A stretch of 64,000 nt of DNA from Myroides odoratus (GTDB lineage: Bacteria; Bacteroidota; Bacteroidia; Flavobacteriales; Flavobacteriaceae): NCBI RefSeq assembly GCF_001549985.1, contig NZ_LROZ01000012.1, positions 50,584 to 114,583 on the forward strand, in the 5' to 3' direction. Positions 51,120 to 59,058 of the stretch are shown here, piece after piece. The first letter of the stretch is position 1. Every line of letters starts with the position of its first letter. Both the position numbers and the translations under genes were made by a program. The notes under the pieces were generated by a model. The model was not told where the DNA came from. It ran no database searches and saw only the letters and a list, made by a program, of their open reading frames with translations.

Positions 51120-52373
51120 ATGAGTCATTTTTATTCACAAAGCCAAAATTTGGCAAGTACAATACACACAGGAATTGATCCGCGAACGGGTTCATTTTCT
51201 TTGCGCATTCCTATCGCTTTAGTACGGTGTAACTACGGGAAAGGTCCTATGATAAACCTCACGTTACAGCATCAAACGCGAAATAAAGAACAGCAGGGAT
51301 TTGGTCTTGGTTTTAGTTTCTCTTTTACCTCTTATGATCAAGAAAATAAAATATTAAAATTAGCAACAGGCGAACAATATCAAATAGAGGATAATGAAAT
51401 CTCTTTTGAAGTGAAACAAAGCAAGCAAAAGAACTTTGTTTTTGAGCGTTTAATAGACTGTTATAGAATTACGTATGAAACAGGACGAGTAGAAATATTA
51501 GCTAGCCCATCGTCCAAACAGAAGATTAAAAATACCGTACGCATAGCGAATCAGGAGGGTTTTTCCGTAACCTTAAAATGGGCTTTAAATCAGGCCAATT
51601 ATTTAGTAGAGATAGCGGATGAACAGACAAAGCTTGTGCAAATTGATTATACGGATCAACTTCACACTAGTATCATCCTTTTTCCAGGTACCATAGAAGA
51701 GAATAGGTTTGACCTGACGCTGGTTAACGACTATTTAAAGACGTTAAAGCAAGTGACAACAGAGGATACTTGGGCTTTTGATTATACCACTGTTGGATTA
51801 TTAGAACAAATTGTACATCCAACGGGCATAACCGAAAGGATTGAATATCAATCAGAATACCTTCGTTTCCCTCAGGATGTGTATACCGCTTTGACCGTTG
51901 CTACCTGTCATATCATCTATGCTAAAAACCATCAACTGCGCTCCGTTTCTTCCTTTATTTATACCCAAACCAATTTCTTAGGGTTTGCTAGTGCACTAGA
52001 TTTTAAATGCAATCGAGATAATCTGTATGAGCTATTGAATACCTATCAATATGGATGTATAGAAACACAGGTATTGGATCAAGAGGTGATAGAAACACAA
52101 CGACTGTATAATAAGTATCATCTTCTTGTTAGTGAAATTATTTCTTTTAATTCTCCCAATGGCTTAACGAGTATACAAACAGAGTTAGAATATTACGATG
52201 TAGTAGGTTTGTCCTTTGCTCAACAAGTTGATGAGTTTCAGGTGTTAAAACGAAAAAGAATCACTTGGAAAAAGAATCACAAGGAAATACAACAAGAAGT
52301 TTTTCATTTTGAATTTGATCCCCAAGGCAATCTGCTATTTGAAATCCATCCCAACGGAATTGCTATTGCTTAA
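51120..52373 (+). CDS. Rhs/Tc-toxin-type N-terminal module, short
   Basis: 417 residues, no signal peptide. The start SHFYSQSQNLASTIHTGIDP followed by RTGSFSLRIPI is the typical N-terminus of large Rhs-type and Tc-toxin-associated proteins, which continue for 1000 residues or more. Then GFGLGFSFSFTSYDQENKIL fits the same module. Only the N-terminal module and the first beta-rich repeats are present; the frame stops at FEIHPNGIAIA, so it lacks the Rhs core and any toxin tip. A second such gene begins at 63934. It is co-transcribed with the beta-helix protein before it. Confidence 0.75.
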   Translation: MSHFYSQSQNLASTIHTGIDPRTGSFSLRIPIALVRCNYGKGPMINLTLQHQTRNKEQQGFGLGFSFSFTSYDQENKILKLATGEQYQIEDNEISFEVKQSKQKNFVFERLIDCYRITYETGRVEILASPSSKQKIKNTVRIANQEGFSVTLKWALNQANYLVEIADEQTKLVQIDYTDQLHTSIILFPGTIEENRFDLTLVNDYLKTLKQVTTEDTWAFDYTTVGLLEQIVHPTGITERIEYQSEYLRFPQDVYTALTVATCHIIYAKNHQLRSVSSFIYTQTNFLGFASALDFKCNRDNLYELLNTYQYGCIETQVLDQEVIETQRLYNKYHLLVSEIISFNSPNGLTSIQTELEYYDVVGLSFAQQVDEFQVLKRKRITWKKNHKEIQQEVFHFEFDPQGNLLFEIHPNGIAIA

Positions 52374-52804
52374 AAACAGGGTTTTAATAGTTGAAAATAG
52401 CATGGAATCAGATGCATTAAAATAAAAAAATAATACTGTAAAGAAAAACATAAAATAGACTCCTACCATTGGGTAAGGAGAGTGAAAAGCTTGTTTCATT
52501 TTGACGGGAAAAATCCTATTTTTTTTAAAAGTGTTGTTTTGTTAATATAATAAGGGTTTTGATCAGTGAATTAACCTATTTGATACCGTTTTGGTTGGTA
52601 TTTGAGCTAGTTTTATCAGACTTCTTTTTTAAAATAAGAATAGTAAAAATAGAAAGGGCTTGGTTTAAAGTATAGAATATTGATTGAAAATACCTTTAAA
52701 AATTAAAAAAAGATGGGAAATGACTCCATATAGAAAAGAAATAGAGGAACAAAAGAATAAAAATTTAAAAAAAATAAAATACTAGAAATTAAAAAAATAA
52801 AAAT
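52374..52804. other. leader region with element B
   Basis: 431 bp without a gene. Element B (52487-52566) is followed by AT-rich DNA up to the next beta-helix gene; its end is 238 bp before the start codon. No clear terminator for the Rhs-type gene is visible. Confidence 0.45.
52487..52566 (+). promoter_or_regulatory. shared upstream element B
   Basis: AAGCTTGTTTCATTTTGACG then AAATCCT, a T-run, GTTAAT and TTTTGATCA. It is nearly the same as element C and clearly related to element A. Confidence 0.6.
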
Positions 52805-54322
52805 ATGAAAAAGTATAAACTTACTGATGAATCGATGAATTACAGAGGGCATACCCTCTGGCGTATCGAAGAGATATTAAGTGGTGAAAAAGGAGGTTGG
52901 GTGGAAAGTGAAGCCAATTTAAGTCAGTCTGGGAGATGTATTATCCTAGATGAAGCCAAGGTATATGGAAATGCGAAAGTATATGGTAATGCTGTAATTA
53001 GTGGCTTTTCAAATGTTTATGATGAGGCTGAGGTGTTTGATAATGCGGTTGTATCAGCGTATGTCAGTATTTTTAATCAAGCTAAAATTTATGGACATGC
53101 AGAAGTAAATAACGATGCAGTTGTGAAAGATAGAGCTCAAGTATTTGGACATGCAAAAGTTGAACGATTCGCTGAAATAATGGGACATGCTGTTGTTTAT
53201 GGGTATGCTATAATTAGTGGAAATGCTGAAATTCAAGACTATGCTCGTGTGTATGGACATAGTCAAATTTTAAATGAGGCAGTTGTAAAAGATAACGGAT
53301 TAGTTCACGGTCATGTTATTGTAAAAAATGCTGCCATTGTTGGGGGAGAGGAAGAACTGTTTGATGGGCAATATACGTGGGATGACATAGATTCTTTCTC
53401 AACACTAAAATTATATATTCAAGATGGTATCGGCACAAATTATACTAAACTTTATGCGAATGGTAGGCATCAAGTAGGCGTAGAAGTCATACTTGAAGCC
53501 AAAGATCAAAAAGGAAGATATATTCAAATTCCTGAAGCAGAAATTCGTAAAAATATTCAGTTCGTCAATTATAGAAATGATCCTTTTGGCAATCGATTTG
53601 AATATCATGATTCCGCTGGTGAATATTTTACAGGCCTACCATTGCGAACTGAAGCAAATCCAAGAAATGAAATAAGTTCAGCCGCTGTAGTTTATCTCTC
53701 TACACTTGAACGAATGGGGGAACTTTTGCTTTGTGTACGTTGTTGGGTTACTAGAGTAAATAGGGGAGTCGTCACAGTAGAGGAATATTCTACAGCAACA
53801 GAGAATAATAGTAGAAGCCCCATGCCATATTCAGTAACCTTACAAGTCTTGCCTCAATATATATTTTCCAATGGAGATATTGAAGTTTCTGAACATACTG
53901 ATAATAAACCTACTTATGTTTTGAGAGCTAATTATGTGCGATTTCATACCAGAGGTATGCATCGACTGCATCATGGAGAATGTATCAAAGAAAATAATTT
54001 TTATTATGGTTCATCTCCAGTTGGGTTTTTTTCTGGAAAATATTATTCAGCTACCTCTACAGATAGCTCGGTGGAAGTGAATGATGATTCGTTTACTTAT
54101 ACATTTGGTAGAGGTACAGGTAATAGTTGGACTATTACTGGTAAAAATCATGAATATGAAGGATTGTGCTTTTGGGTTTTTGAAAAGAAGTTAGAAGTGT
54201 TTAATAGTTTTCATGAGACCCTCATGTTGTGTTCTCTTTTTGATAGTTATGGAAATGAGGCAAAATTAAGTATTAAAATTTCACAGATAGATAGAACAAC
54301 ATTAGAGGCTTACGTGATATAA
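52805..54322 (+). CDS. beta-helix (YdcK-like) protein with NGRHQV C-terminal domain
   Basis: 505 residues. The N-terminal motif is KYKLTDESMNYRGHTLWRIE followed by KGGWVESEANLSQSG; repeats fill 46-180 (AKVYGNAKVYGNAVISG; AEIQDYARVYGH). The linker YTWDDIDSFSTL leads to LYANGRHQV (216-224), then LCVRC, NNSRSPMPYSVTLQVLPQYI, KNHEYEGLCFWVFE and YGNEAKL. Paralogue of the genes at 49602 and 54383; the repeat number differs, while the C-terminal domain length is similar. First gene behind element B, so it probably leads a unit with the next two genes. Function unknown. Confidence 0.8.
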   Translation: MKKYKLTDESMNYRGHTLWRIEEILSGEKGGWVESEANLSQSGRCIILDEAKVYGNAKVYGNAVISGFSNVYDEAEVFDNAVVSAYVSIFNQAKIYGHAEVNNDAVVKDRAQVFGHAKVERFAEIMGHAVVYGYAIISGNAEIQDYARVYGHSQILNEAVVKDNGLVHGHVIVKNAAIVGGEEELFDGQYTWDDIDSFSTLKLYIQDGIGTNYTKLYANGRHQVGVEVILEAKDQKGRYIQIPEAEIRKNIQFVNYRNDPFGNRFEYHDSAGEYFTGLPLRTEANPRNEISSAAVVYLSTLERMGELLLCVRCWVTRVNRGVVTVEEYSTATENNSRSPMPYSVTLQVLPQYIFSNGDIEVSEHTDNKPTYVLRANYVRFHTRGMHRLHHGECIKENNFYYGSSPVGFFSGKYYSATSTDSSVEVNDDSFTYTFGRGTGNSWTITGKNHEYEGLCFWVFEKKLEVFNSFHETLMLCSLFDSYGNEAKLSIKISQIDRTTLEAYVI

Positions 54323-54382
54323 GTAGCATCTTATTCCTAATGTTATAGGAAAGAAAAATAAACGATAATATAAAATATAAAA

Positions 54383-55750
54383 ATGAAAAAGTATAGCCTA
54401 ACAGAAGAGTCGATGACACATAGAGGATGCGTTTTATGGCGCATACAACATATAGCAACACAAGAAAAAGGAGGGTGGATTCAAGAGGAGAGCAATTTGA
54501 GTCAAGATGGAGGGGCTTGGATTTCCGAAAATGCAAAAGTATATGGAGAAGCTTGTGTATCAGATGATGCTTGCGTTAGTGGAAACGCAGAAATATTTGG
54601 AAACGCCCAAATTAGAGAAACTGGTCAGGTCTATGGTGAGGCTAAGGTTTATGAGGATGCTATTGTAGAGGGCGTAGCGTTGGTATATGATAAAGCTGAA
54701 GTTTGTGGTACAGCAAAAATTCAAGAGGCTGCGGCAATTTATGGTGAAGCTTGTATTAAAGGAGAGCGAGTTATCGTTGGGAATCAACGTATAGGTCAAA
54801 GAGAATATACTTGGGAGGATGTAAATTCCCTTCAATCCTTAAAGATTGTATTTAGTGGAGGACAGCGAGAAAATAAACTCTATGCGAATGGAAGACATCA
54901 GGTATGTGTACATGTGAATTTAGTAGCGAAAGATAAAGATAACAATATTATTATACTCGCTGAAGAGGAAGTTTTTAAACATATGGAATTTGTTAATATG
55001 CTGAACAGGCCTTATGGTAATGATTTCCAAATAAGTGCTGAACCAGGTGAATACGTGCTTCCTCTAGAAAGGATCGCAGAAAAAGCACTTACGACCAGCC
55101 TAGGTGTTTTTTATTTTTCAACAAATAAATATATAGCCTCAGAAGAAGTTTGTGTTAGATGTGTGGTAAATCAAAAAATAGATTCTAATAATCAGGCTGT
55201 TGATAAACAGGTAGAGTATACAACAGCAAGAGAAAATAACAATGGAAACATCCCACCAACTTATATTGTTCTAAATATGCTCCATCAACGGGTTTTTGAT
55301 TTAAACGAGATTGAAATTTATTCAATTGTATTAAAAAAAGCAGATAATTATGATTCAATCCTCACTAAGTATTATATACAATTTAAAAATACGGCTATGG
55401 CCTCTATTCATCATGCAGAGTGTGAAGAAAGTTTGTGGTTTCACTATACACAGGATGGTAATTATAAGGCGTTTTGCACAACAACAGATAGTACTGTAGA
55501 GGCGAATCCTAAAGCTGTATATACTGCAGTTTTTGATATTACAAAGAAATGGACGATTGAAGTTACTTCAACAAATCACGATATGCCTGGTCTTTGTTTG
55601 TGGACGTATCGCATATGGCATGGTGCACTTTGGTTTTGGAATAGATGGAATAAACCAGTGCAATTTTCTCTTTTTGATTTCTATGGGAATGAAGCGAAAA
55701 TCAGGGTAGAAACTTTAAACGATGCAGTCTTAAGATTTAGTTTGGTATAG
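54383..55750 (+). CDS. beta-helix (YdcK-like) protein with NGRHQV C-terminal domain, short
   Basis: 455 residues. Opens KKYSLTEESMTHRGCVLWRI with KGGWIQEESNLSQDGGAWIS; a shorter helix covers about 46-137 (AKVYGEACVSDDACVSGNAE). YTWEDVNSLQSLKI leads to LYANGRHQV (166-174), then LCVRC-like VCVRCVV, TARENNNGNIPPTYIVLNML, TKYYIQFK and YGNEAKI. The helix is about 40 residues shorter than in its neighbour 60 bp upstream, showing that repeat number varies while the end domains stay fixed. Same predicted unit. Confidence 0.8.
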   Translation: MKKYSLTEESMTHRGCVLWRIQHIATQEKGGWIQEESNLSQDGGAWISENAKVYGEACVSDDACVSGNAEIFGNAQIRETGQVYGEAKVYEDAIVEGVALVYDKAEVCGTAKIQEAAAIYGEACIKGERVIVGNQRIGQREYTWEDVNSLQSLKIVFSGGQRENKLYANGRHQVCVHVNLVAKDKDNNIIILAEEEVFKHMEFVNMLNRPYGNDFQISAEPGEYVLPLERIAEKALTTSLGVFYFSTNKYIASEEVCVRCVVNQKIDSNNQAVDKQVEYTTARENNNGNIPPTYIVLNMLHQRVFDLNEIEIYSIVLKKADNYDSILTKYYIQFKNTAMASIHHAECEESLWFHYTQDGNYKAFCTTTDSTVEANPKAVYTAVFDITKKWTIEVTSTNHDMPGLCLWTYRIWHGALWFWNRWNKPVQFSLFDFYGNEAKIRVETLNDAVLRFSLV

Positions 55751-55792
55751 TATACACAAAGCAATAAAATAAAATGATGATAAGTAAATAGA

Positions 55793-55840
55793 GAATTACA
55801 GATGAATCTATGATTCGATGTGCAGAATCTTGTGCTTAAC
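55793..55840 (+). pseudogene. remnant of a beta-helix family N-terminus
   Basis: RITDESMIR encoded without a start codon and followed by CAESCA and a stop. It matches residues 4-12 of its neighbours (RITDESM in 49602). No repeats follow. Confidence 0.5.
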
Positions 55841-56060
55841 TCAGGTTGAGGGTACGGCTTATGAAAGTTCCACCTATTCAAAAAATTCAATAGAACTGTT
55901 TAAAATAGGATTAAAGTACAATTTTCCTCACACCTTTTTTGCAATTAATACTCCAATTCCATATGTAAATCTAAAAGGTTTAGTGACCAGATTTCCCGAA
56001 ATATATGAAAATATAATTTTAGCGTGTTGCACTAAATTTTATAGAAGATATAGCATTTAA
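55818..56060 (+). CDS. possible small protein
   Basis: 80 residues, MCRILCLTQVEGTAYESSTY to CCTKFYRRYSI. Composition is protein-like (SIELFKIGLKYNFPHTFFAI; VNLKGLVTRFPEIYENIILA), but there is no recognised family. It starts within the remnant of a beta-helix gene and lies between two intact family members, so it could be an accessory or immunity-type product, or chance. Confidence 0.25.
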   Translation: MCRILCLTQVEGTAYESSTYSKNSIELFKIGLKYNFPHTFFAINTPIPYVNLKGLVTRFPEIYENIILACCTKFYRRYSI

Positions 56061-56200
56061 GGCAAGTTATAAATGAACTTTTTGAATAATTATGTTGCTG
56101 ATATTGCGAAAAGAACAGTAAAAAGCAATACCAGAGAAGAAATAAAAAAGACAACATTGTAAGGGGAGAAAAAAGGATTTAATTTAAAAATGAAATAACT

Positions 56201-57256
56201 ATGGCAGTTAAGTACAATAAAACTGAAGAATCAATGATTCACAAAGGACGTACGCTTTGGCGTATAGTGGAAATAAGTACAGGACGGAAGGGGGGATGGA
56301 TTGAGCATGAACGAAATTTAAGTCAATTTGGAAACTGCATGATTTGGGGTGAGGCAAAAGTATATGAAAATGCTATCGTTTCTGGTGATGCTCTTGTTGA
56401 GGGGCAGGCAGAAATTTATGGAAATGCAAGAGTCAATGGGAATGCAAAGGTTTCAGACTATGCTCAGGTTTACCACAAGGCTCATGTATTTGATAATGCA
56501 GATGTATCTGGATGGGCTCAACTTACAGGGAGTGTCACGGTAGGTGATAATGCTATGGTTTCAGATCACGCGATGATCCAAGAGTGGGCATTTATAAATG
56601 GTAAGGCTAAAGTATATGGGGAAGCCAAGGTCTTTGATACTGCTACAATTACCGATGCTGCCGAAGTATATGGAAGGGCACAAGTATATGGCTATGCCAC
56701 CATACGCGATTCTGCAAAAGTATACGACGATGCTCGTGTTTGTGATTTAGTTGTTGTGTTTGGACAGGCAGAGGTATTTGAAAATGCTTTTGTTTCCGGA
56801 AAAGGTGTAAAAGGGGATCATGCTAAAATATATGGTCATGCTAGATTAGATGGTATGACGATCGTTTTACACTTTACACAAGTATATGGCCATGCGCAAT
56901 TAACGGGTAATATATCCTTATTCAATTACGCGGAAGTATATGATAATGCAAGCCTCAACGGAGCAGTGTTACTGGCAGATAATGCTAAGGTTTTTGAGGA
57001 TGCACAGGTATCAGGAGAATTAGTTGTCATTAAAAATGATGCACAGGTTTATGGAGAAGCTACAGTAGAAAACTACGCCCGTTTATATGATTATGCTCAA
57101 GTATATGGTCATGCAACCATTAAAGACCGGGCTCAAGTTTATGGAAAAGCTGTAGTATATGAGCAGGCTATTGTGAAAGATTCTGCTCAGGTTTATGGTA
57201 CTGCAGCGGTCAAGGGATCAACGGTCATTGCTAATCATGAACATGTATTCGACTAA
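56201..57256 (+). CDS. long beta-helix (YdcK-like) protein without the C-terminal domain
   Basis: 351 residues. The shared opening is KYNKTEESMIHKGRTLWRIV, then KGGWIEHERNLSQFG. From 46 to about 348 it is nothing but hexapeptide-like repeats (AKVYENAIVSGDALVEGQAE; AQVYGHATIKDRAQVYGKAV), roughly 50 of them, ending ANHEHVFD. The YANGRHQV domain of its three paralogues is absent. A helix this long would be a rigid rod of many coils. Other proteins with this architecture, such as E. coli YdcK, have no settled function. Followed by a terminator. Confidence 0.82.
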   Translation: MAVKYNKTEESMIHKGRTLWRIVEISTGRKGGWIEHERNLSQFGNCMIWGEAKVYENAIVSGDALVEGQAEIYGNARVNGNAKVSDYAQVYHKAHVFDNADVSGWAQLTGSVTVGDNAMVSDHAMIQEWAFINGKAKVYGEAKVFDTATITDAAEVYGRAQVYGYATIRDSAKVYDDARVCDLVVVFGQAEVFENAFVSGKGVKGDHAKIYGHARLDGMTIVLHFTQVYGHAQLTGNISLFNYAEVYDNASLNGAVLLADNAKVFEDAQVSGELVVIKNDAQVYGEATVENYARLYDYAQVYGHATIKDRAQVYGKAVVYEQAIVKDSAQVYGTAAVKGSTVIANHEHVFD

Positions 57257-57553
57257 AGAATGTATTCCCGCTCTATAGTGTAGCGTAATTTTGGAGGAAT
57301 CTTTTGAATAGTGAAGAAATGAAAAAAGCGCATTAGATTTTTCAATGCGCTTTTTTTGTATCAACTAACCTTAACTATTTCTTTTATGAAATCAATTATT
57401 TATGAAGCAAATATCGTATTTCATTGTGAATGATACATGAAGGCTAGGTTATGTTTATGTTGCTTTTTCATTCATTTGTTTGTTGTGAACAATCTAATCC
57501 TTAGCATAATAAAACGCTTTAAAGATTGATAAACAAAAAAGCAAAACTTAGGT
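57257..57553. other. intergenic region with terminator
   Basis: Holds the terminator at 57322-57357 and AT-rich sequence; no gene. Confidence 0.4.
57322..57357 (+). terminator. terminator of the beta-helix cluster
   Basis: The stem AAAAAAGCGCATT / AATGCGCTTTTTT has a 9-nt loop and is followed by T, 66 bp after the last gene of the cluster. Confidence 0.9.
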
Positions 57554-58375
57554 TTACTTCCCAAATAGATCCAAGATACTTTTCTTTTTTTCTGTTGATG
57601 TTTCTGTTTTCTTCGTGTTGTCCTTTGTGCTATTTTTGGTTGAACCAGCTGAAGAATTGGCTGTGTTATCTTGTTTGCCAAACACCTCTTTTAATAAATT
57701 TGTTGAACGAGCATTGTCCTCGTTGCCTCGAATTTTATTTTCTTCCACAGCAATCATCGTAAATACTCCATCCATTGTTTTTTCCGTTACATAATTCGTC
57801 AAATCAGGGTTAATGGGTGAAACTAAGGGTAAGCTATTGTATTTGGTAAAAATGCCTTCCCAAACTTTTGTCGCACCAACTTGAGATAAAGATGCTTCAA
57901 TCACAGGAGCAAATTTACCCGCCAATTGCTTAGAAGTCTTTTCTTTTAAGTAGCTCGTTGCTGATGATTGACCTCCCAATAAGATGTTTTTGGCATCGTT
58001 AAACGTCAGGTCTTTAATGGCTTGTACGAAGATAGGAGTAGCCTCTTTCACGGCGTCTTCCGCTGCTCTGTTTAATAACTGTAATCCCTGATCTGCTACA
58101 CTGCCCATTCCCAGAGAACGAAGAGTTTTATCTACTTTTTGTAATTCTTCTGGTAGCATGATTTTTACCATTTCATTCTTAAAGAACCCATCAGGTTTGG
58201 CCAATTGACTTACTTGTTCTTGAATTCCCTTATCCAAAGCTTCTTTAAGCCCTTTTCCAATCTGATCTTGGGATAAGTTTCCCAATACATTCCCCAATTT
58301 ACTTTGTGCGTGAACCGTATAGTGGGTTCCTAAAACGCCTACCAATAAGCAGGTGCTAATTAAAATTCTTCTCAT
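57554..58375 (-). CDS. DUF4197 secreted protein
   Basis: 273 residues with a signal peptide (RRILISTCLLVGVLGTHYTV, then HAQ). The mature chain matches DUF4197: GLKEALDKGIQEQVSQLAKP, then GFFKNEMVKIMLPEELQKVD, and TKVWEGIFTKYNSLPLVSPI. The C-terminal 40 residues are a Ser/Thr/Lys-rich tail. Function of the family is unknown; likely periplasmic. It follows a DUF7935-like gene by 29 bp on the same strand. Confidence 0.88.
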   Translation of the reverse strand: MRRILISTCLLVGVLGTHYTVHAQSKLGNVLGNLSQDQIGKGLKEALDKGIQEQVSQLAKPDGFFKNEMVKIMLPEELQKVDKTLRSLGMGSVADQGLQLLNRAAEDAVKEATPIFVQAIKDLTFNDAKNILLGGQSSATSYLKEKTSKQLAGKFAPVIEASLSQVGATKVWEGIFTKYNSLPLVSPINPDLTNYVTEKTMDGVFTMIAVEENKIRGNEDNARSTNLLKEVFGKQDNTANSSAGSTKNSTKDNTKKTETSTEKKKSILDLFGK

Positions 58376-58404
58376 ACCTTTTAATTTGTTATTGAACTGA
58401 TTTA

Positions 58405-58938
58405 CTATAAATTAGCTTGTGTCTCTTCTTTGATTGCTCGAAGTAGAATTTCTACTTTATTCTGAATCTTTACGGATTCATTCAACAAGAGATTTTGATA
58501 CAACAACGCCGAAGTGGCCTCAGGCAATTTTGCGGTGTGTTGAATCGTTGTAATAAGGGCGTTTTTGGTATGCATAACAATAGCCCACAGTTCAGGGGAA
58601 ACATAAAGCTGTTGTGTAACATTGTATTCATATTCTTGCTCTAAATGTTGAACCAACAAATGAGCATAAGCTTGGGTATCTGTACTTAGAGGTTGTACTC
58701 TCAAAATTAATTTCTTTAAATCGCTTCGCTCAGCATAAATGACCAACCGTTCACAGGCTTGTAACTTAAGCGCTTTTGTATCAATTCCCGTGTCTTTGTT
58801 AGAGAGCTGCGCTAGGATAAAACGATCTCTTTGGGTCTGTTTTTCTAAAATCTTCTGAAAAAATACATAAGCCAGTCCAGCTACAATTAATGCAGGAAGT
58901 ACATACTGAAGTGAAGTAAGTAGTAAGTTGAGATTCAT
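58405..58938 (-). CDS. DUF7935-like single-span membrane protein
   Basis: 177 residues. One N-terminal membrane segment (LQYVLPALIVAGLAYVFFQK, about 10-29), then a cytosolic helical region with LKLQACERLVIYAERSDLKK, which resembles the DUF7935 proteins of Bacteroidota. Function unknown. It is 29 bp upstream of the DUF4197 gene and divergent from uvrD. Confidence 0.7.
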   Translation of the reverse strand: MNLNLLLTSLQYVLPALIVAGLAYVFFQKILEKQTQRDRFILAQLSNKDTGIDTKALKLQACERLVIYAERSDLKKLILRVQPLSTDTQAYAHLLVQHLEQEYEYNVTQQLYVSPELWAIVMHTKNALITTIQHTAKLPEATSALLYQNLLLNESVKIQNKVEILLRAIKEETQANL

Positions 58939-59005
58939 ACAATATAAATTTGAACAAAAGTAAGAATTATTGTGAAAGATAAAAACGCTTTAATGTGAAC
59001 AAAAC

Positions 59006-59036
59006 TTGCTATAAACTAATAGTAGTTGTAATTTTG
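59006..59036 (+). promoter_or_regulatory. promoter of the uvrD-like gene
   Basis: TTG at 59006-59008, a 20-bp spacer and TAATTTTG at 59029-59036 fit the Bacteroidota pattern; the start codon is 22 bp further on. Confidence 0.65.
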
Positions 59037-59058
59037 GCTTTTTACGGTTTTAGACACT

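Larger units (their letters stand above)
55751..56200. other. decayed LbH leader and small frames
   Basis: At 55793-55840 the plus strand reads RITDESMIR and soon stops, the exact opening of the beta-helix family; the repeats are gone, so this is a remnant of another copy. An 80-codon frame at 55818-56060 starts inside it. A 29-codon frame (MNFLNNYVADIAKRTVKSNT, 56073-56162) is also open. Neither small frame is recognised. Confidence 0.45.

Noticed and set aside
49740..57240. regularly repeated short words in the beta-helix genes, possibly CRISPR-like
   Set aside because: The period is 15-18 bp in frame with hexapeptide repeats, with no constant repeat and spacer pair; it is coding.
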